Shown in pieces: positions 60,392 to 64,000 of a DNA stretch of 64,000 nt. This DNA is from Maridesulfovibrio sp. (GTDB lineage: Bacteria; Desulfobacterota; Desulfovibrionia; Desulfovibrionales; Desulfovibrionaceae). The stretch lies in NCBI RefSeq assembly GCF_963666665.1, contig NZ_OY762999.1, positions 3,506,001 through 3,570,000 of the forward strand, read 5' to 3'. Each line of letters starts with the position of its first letter. Positions within the stretch are counted from its first letter, which is position 1. The notes under the pieces were generated by a model that was not told the origin of the DNA, did no database searches, and saw only the letters and a list, made by a program, of their open reading frames with translations. A program made the translations under genes and the position numbers.

Positions 60392-62812
60392 ATGCCTGAT
60401 TTTCGCAAAGCCCTCAGTGACGACAAGATATATTTCTTTGACGGAGGTTACGGAACCTTTTTGCAGAGCCGTGGACTTCCCGCAGGCATGTCCCCAGAAC
60501 TTTTCGGACTCCAGAGTCCCGAGGTAATTAAATCCGTACACAAGGATTACGTTGATGCCGGGGCCAACGTGCTGACCACCAACACCTTCGGCGGCAGCAG
60601 GCCCAAGCTTGGCGCAGATGTAGACGTAATCGGCTTGAACCGGGAAATGGCCCTTCTCGCCCGCTCAGTTGGCGGTGATAATATCTTTATCGCCGGTAGT
60701 GTCGGCCCCACCGGACATTTTGTGCAGCCGTTGGGCGAGATGACCTTTAAGGAAATGGTCGAAATCTACAAGGAGCAGATCACCGGTCTTGTAGAAGGTA
60801 GAGTTGATCTGATTCTCGGTGAAACTCATTTTGATCTCGCTGAAGCCCGTGCCGTGGTAATTGCCGCCCGCGAAGTCTGCGACCTGCCCGTAGCTTTATC
60901 CATGACTTTTGAGTCTCCGTTAGCCTGTTTGACCGGAACCTCTCCCGCAACTTTTATCGACACCATGCAGAACATGGGTGTTGAGCTTATGGGTACCAAC
61001 TGTTCAGCCGGACCGGAGCAGATTCTGAAAGTGCTGGAAAATATGCAGCCCCGTCTTTCTTCTCCTCTTCTGGTGGAAGCTAATGCCGGACTGCCCGAAC
61101 TGGATGAGAATCGCAACACTGTTTTTCGCCTTCAGCCTGAACCTTTTGCCGAGCAGTCTGCCAAGTTTGTGGATGTCGGTGCTAAATTTATCGGCGGCTG
61201 CTGCGGAACAGGTCCGGATCATATCCGTGCCCTGCGCAATCGAGTAGACGGTGCCAAATGGAAGCGTCCTGTTCCGCAGGATGATTGCCAGCTGGTGCTG
61301 ACCTCACGCGCCCAGTCTGTAAAGATCGGTTTTGAACAACGCGGCGTTATCATCGGTGAACGCATCAACCCCACCGGCAAGAAGCAGCTCATCGCGGAAC
61401 TCCAGAAAGGCCAGTTTACCGAAGCCATGAAATTTGCCGAAGAGCAGATCGCTGTCGGGGCACCTGTTCTGGACGTAAACGTCGGTGCGCCTATGGTTGA
61501 TGAGGTCGCAATATTGCCCGCGCTGGTTAAAGAAATTTTCGCCCAGCATTCCGCACCGCTTTCCATTGATTCCACCAACCCGGATGCTGTTGAAGCGGCT
61601 CTCTGGGAATACCCCGGCTCTGCGCTGGTCAACTCCATCAGCGGTGAGCCCGGACGTATGGAGCGTCTTGGCCCCCTGTGCAAAAAGTTTGGTGCCCCGT
61701 TCATCCTGCTGCCCATCGTAGGCAGCAAGCTGCCCATTACCTGCGCCGAGAAAGTTGAGGTTGTCTCTGAGCTGCTCAAGCAGGCTGACGATCTGGGCAT
61801 CCCGCGCAGGCTGATCATGGTCGACGCTTTGGCCCTGACAGTTTCCTCCAAGCCTATGGCTGCCCGTCATTGCCTTGATTTTATCAAGCATTGCCGCGAA
61901 GAGTGGAACCTGCCCACCGTGCTGGGCCTGTCTAATATTTCTTTCGGTCTTCCGGCCCGTGAACTGCTTAACTCCAGTTTCCTGACCCTTTGTCAGGGAC
62001 AGGGGATGGCTGCATTTATTTCCAACCCCAACTCAGTGCGTTTGCGTGAAGCTCTCTACGCCAACGAAGTTATGCTTTGCCGCGATCCGCAGGCCGAGCA
62101 GTATATCGAGCGTTATGCAAATTGGACTCCTTCCGGTGATGGTGGTCAGTCCGGTGCTGCAACGGGCGGTAATAAAGCTGACAAGTCCGGGGCTGAAAAC
62201 CTTTTTGATGCTGTTGTCAAAGGCGACCGCGGTTCCATCGTCGCACTCGTAGAGCGTGACCTTGAAGGCGGACGTGCGCCTTTTGCAATGGTCAATGAAG
62301 ATCTCATCCCGGCAATCATGGAAGTGGGTGAAAAGTACGAGCGTAAGGAATATTTCCTTCCCCAGCTTCTGCAGTCCGCTGAAACCCTGCAGAAGGGTTT
62401 TGAAAAGCTCAAGCCGCTGCTCGAAGCTTCCGGAGAAGTGGAGGAGAAAGCTACCATCATCATGGCAACCGTTGAAGGCGATATTCACGATATCGGTAAA
62501 AACATTGTCTGCCTGATGCTCAAAAACCACGGCTACAACGTGATTGATCTCGGCAAAGATGTACCCGCTGAAACCATCGTCAATGCTGCTGAAGAATACG
62601 GAGCAAAGATCGTCGGGCTTTCCGCATTGATGACCACTACCATGGTCCGCATGGAAGACACCATCAATCTGATCAAAGAACGTAATCTCGATATCAAGGT
62701 TATGATCGGCGGTGCGGTTATTACCGGTGGATTCTGTGACTCCATTGGTGCAGACGGCTGGTCTACTGATGCTGTCGCTGCGGTAAAAGTTGCCAAAAAC
62801 CTGCTGCAGTAA
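60392..62812 (+). CDS. metH: Cobalamin-dependent methionine synthase, short form without activation domain
   Basis: An 806-residue enzyme that moves a methyl group from methyltetrahydrofolate to homocysteine. The homocysteine domain (1-300) has zinc cysteines C204 (GTNCSAGP) and C270/C271 (GGCCGTGPD). The folate-binding barrel follows (about 315-570; GERINPTGKK). The cap and B12 domains (about 600-805) hold the axial ligand H699 in GDIHDIGKN. The C-terminal SAM-dependent reactivation domain found in E. coli MetH is absent, so reactivation must come from another protein. It depends on B12, whose synthase gene cobS is also in this window. Confidence 0.95.
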   Translation: MPDFRKALSDDKIYFFDGGYGTFLQSRGLPAGMSPELFGLQSPEVIKSVHKDYVDAGANVLTTNTFGGSRPKLGADVDVIGLNREMALLARSVGGDNIFIAGSVGPTGHFVQPLGEMTFKEMVEIYKEQITGLVEGRVDLILGETHFDLAEARAVVIAAREVCDLPVALSMTFESPLACLTGTSPATFIDTMQNMGVELMGTNCSAGPEQILKVLENMQPRLSSPLLVEANAGLPELDENRNTVFRLQPEPFAEQSAKFVDVGAKFIGGCCGTGPDHIRALRNRVDGAKWKRPVPQDDCQLVLTSRAQSVKIGFEQRGVIIGERINPTGKKQLIAELQKGQFTEAMKFAEEQIAVGAPVLDVNVGAPMVDEVAILPALVKEIFAQHSAPLSIDSTNPDAVEAALWEYPGSALVNSISGEPGRMERLGPLCKKFGAPFILLPIVGSKLPITCAEKVEVVSELLKQADDLGIPRRLIMVDALALTVSSKPMAARHCLDFIKHCREEWNLPTVLGLSNISFGLPARELLNSSFLTLCQGQGMAAFISNPNSVRLREALYANEVMLCRDPQAEQYIERYANWTPSGDGGQSGAATGGNKADKSGAENLFDAVVKGDRGSIVALVERDLEGGRAPFAMVNEDLIPAIMEVGEKYERKEYFLPQLLQSAETLQKGFEKLKPLLEASGEVEEKATIIMATVEGDIHDIGKNIVCLMLKNHGYNVIDLGKDVPAETIVNAAEEYGAKIVGLSALMTTTMVRMEDTINLIKERNLDIKVMIGGAVITGGFCDSIGADGWSTDAVAAVKVAKNLLQ

Positions 62813-62902
62813 TGCAGGATGCGGATTTTTGAATTATTCAATGGAATCTGCTAGTGGATTGTTTATAACTTGCTGAACTTTACGTTCGGTTTGAGGAACT
62901 AT

Positions 62903-63388
62903 ATGAAGATGTTCAATAAATTAAGCGTATTGATTGCCCTGCTGCTCGTGCTTGTTGCCGGATGTGACAAGGCTGAGACCGCTGAGGGTGTTGATACTGT
63001 CAACGCTCAGGGGATTCAGGAGATTATCGCTAAGAGCAAGGGGAAGGTAGTGCTGGTCAATTTCTGGGCTACCTGGTGTCCTCCATGCCGTGCTGAGATT
63101 CCTGAACTTATTGAGCTGCGCAAGAAATTCTCTGATGATGATCTGGTAATGATCGGCGTTTCGGTGGATCAGGACAGTGATGCAGTGGATGAATTTATGC
63201 TTAAAAACGAGAAGTTTAATTATCCGGTCTATTTTGCTGCTGAAGATGTGGGCGCTTCATTCAGGATTCAGTCCATTCCCAGAACCATGCTTTATGATCC
63301 TGCAGGGCAGCGGGTTTTCGACAAGGAAGGAAGTTACCCCGGCGCCATGTTTGAAAGATATATTAATAAGATGCTAAAGGATCGGTAG
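62903..63388 (+). CDS. TlpA-like thioredoxin-fold lipoprotein
   Basis: A 161-residue periplasm-facing disulfide oxidoreductase. Signal peptide with lipobox LVAGC (Cys 21) is followed by a thioredoxin fold with active site WATWCPPCRAEIPEL and the cis-Pro region QSIPRTML. ATG 62903 has GAGGAA ahead; an upstream in-frame start at 62870 lacks a site. It ends 6 bp before the acetyltransferase gene. Confidence 0.9.
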   Translation: MKMFNKLSVLIALLLVLVAGCDKAETAEGVDTVNAQGIQEIIAKSKGKVVLVNFWATWCPPCRAEIPELIELRKKFSDDDLVMIGVSVDQDSDAVDEFMLKNEKFNYPVYFAAEDVGASFRIQSIPRTMLYDPAGQRVFDKEGSYPGAMFERYINKMLKDR

Positions 63389-63394
63389 ACGCGG

Positions 63395-63856
63395 ATGTTT
63401 AAGATTAGAAAAGCATTGATGGGAGATGCCAAGCATATCCATTCCATCATTAAGGACCGGACAAAAGATGCGATGGTTCTGCCCCGGCCTTTGAACTCCA
63501 TTTACGGACATCTGCGTGATTTTTTTGTGGCCGAAGATGAAGACGGCAAAATTATCGGCTGTTGTGCACTTGCCATAAGCTGGGATTGTCTGGCAGAAGT
63601 GCGGTCTTTGGTTGTTGTGCCTGAAGCACGTGGTTCCAATCTGGGTGCACAGATGGTGGAATTTTGTCTTCAGGAAGCGCGCGAGCTTGGTGTTTGCGAC
63701 GTATTTGTATTGACTAATATTGAGAAGTTCTTTGCAAAACTGGGATTTGTGGAAACAGATAAGCATGTTCTGCCCCAGAAAATCTGGGCCGATTGTATTA
63801 ACTGTCCCCAGTTTCCGGATTGCGACGAAGTTCCAATGATCATGAAACTGAAATAA
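63395..63856 (+). CDS. GNAT acetyltransferase, probable short N-acetylglutamate synthase
   Basis: A 153-residue GNAT-fold protein (VRSLVVVPEARGSNLGAQMV for acetyl-CoA binding; FFAKLGFVETDKHVLPQKIW). The C-terminal KIWADCINCPQFPDCDEVPM is typical of short ArgA-type N-acetylglutamate synthases of the first step of arginine synthesis. No other arg synthesis gene is nearby except argS, which is unrelated. Assignment by resemblance. Confidence 0.75.
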   Translation: MFKIRKALMGDAKHIHSIIKDRTKDAMVLPRPLNSIYGHLRDFFVAEDEDGKIIGCCALAISWDCLAEVRSLVVVPEARGSNLGAQMVEFCLQEARELGVCDVFVLTNIEKFFAKLGFVETDKHVLPQKIWADCINCPQFPDCDEVPMIMKLK

Positions 63857-63871
63857 ACAAGGAAAACTATC

Positions 63872-64000
63872 ATGGGCCATAGCCTTAAAGAAGTTTATTC
63901 CAAAGAAATAATTGCTGAAAGAATTAAAGTTTTAGGAAAAGAAATTTCCGAAACATACGGTCAGGAACCGCTGGTCTGCGTATGCGTACTTAAAGGCGCT
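63872..64000 (+). CDS. hpt: Hypoxanthine phosphoribosyltransferase, cut by window edge
   Basis: Only the first 43 residues are seen, starting MGHSLKEVYSKEIIAERI and ending with VCVLKGA, the start of the conserved LKGA loop of purine phosphoribosyltransferases (IMP/GMP salvage). AAGGAAAA precedes ATG 63872. The remainder lies outside the window. Confidence 0.75.
   Translation, partial: MGHSLKEVYSKEIIAERIKVLGKEISETYGQEPLVCVCVLKGA

Noticed and set aside
1..64000. CRISPR arrays, insertion sequences, integrases or prophage structural genes
   Set aside because: No repeat-spacer arrays, transposase frames, terminal inverted repeats or integrase motifs were found; the CII-like gene is the only phage-type gene.

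Overview
The window looks like chromosomal DNA of a free-living, signalling-rich Gram-negative anaerobe, most likely a marine member of the Desulfovibrionaceae (Desulfovibrio or Maridesulfovibrio type). This is inferred from gene content: many two-component and chemosensory proteins with Cache, haem-c-type and GAF sensors, NtrY/NtrX, sigma-54-type promoters, a phage-CII-like regulator, lipoprotein and SPOR envelope genes, and an AMP-forming acetyl-CoA synthetase beside a Pat-like acetyltransferase. The species cannot be named from the sequence alone.

Layout. 1-5.8 kb: truncated glycosyltransferase, a diguanylate cyclase behind a near-consensus sigma-54 promoter, a queuosine-precursor transporter, dapF, a CII-like regulator behind a second sigma-54-type promoter, and a small unknown gene. 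6.0-17.7 kb: one long operon for a Wsp-like chemosensory pathway (receptor, CheW, CheR-TPR, WspD-like CheW, CheA-REC with two Hpt domains, CheB, output regulator, second receptor). The WspR-like output protein carries a PP2C/SpoIIE phosphatase instead of a GGEEF domain. 17.7-25.6 kb: PhoB/PhoR-like pair, EamA transporter, SPOR protein, argS, YitT protein, SAM hydrolase. 25.7-28.6 kb: AT-rich Rhs toxin/immunity module whose Rhs gene is split by one extra base in an A6 run. 28.8-33.5 kb: cobS and two convergent histidine kinases. 33.6-41.1 kb: PNPOx-like gene, acs, divergent Pat-like acetyltransferase, a flippase-like membrane protein, and an exported beta-carbonic-anhydrase homologue lacking both zinc cysteines. 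41.1-46.8 kb: NtrX, REC-PAS-HD-GYP, NtrY and a DUF4390 protein in one minus-strand cluster. 47.0-52.4 kb: a giant AsmA/DUF748 protein, small lipoprotein, small unknowns, and an AT-rich pair (two-TM GAF protein plus 56-residue basic protein). 52.6-64.0 kb: tkt, rpiB, tRNA-Tyr, an overlapping four-gene cluster (sigma-32-type factor, HD protein, TPR lipoprotein, LolB-like lipoprotein), metH, a thioredoxin-like lipoprotein, a NAGS-like acetyltransferase and a truncated hpt.

How parts fit. Two c-di-GMP enzymes (a cyclase at 1.2 kb and an HD-GYP protein at 42.5 kb) sit away from the Wsp-like operon, whose own output is predicted to be protein dephosphorylation, probably partner switching. NtrX is a sigma-54 activator and two genes in the window have sigma-54-type promoters, but nothing here proves that NtrX acts on them. 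Acs and the Pat-like protein form a plausible enzyme/regulator pair. The strongest candidates for under-described biology are the Wsp/PP2C hybrid pathway, the split Rhs module with duplicated junction, the zinc-ligand-less carbonic anhydrase homologue and the two-TM GAF pair.
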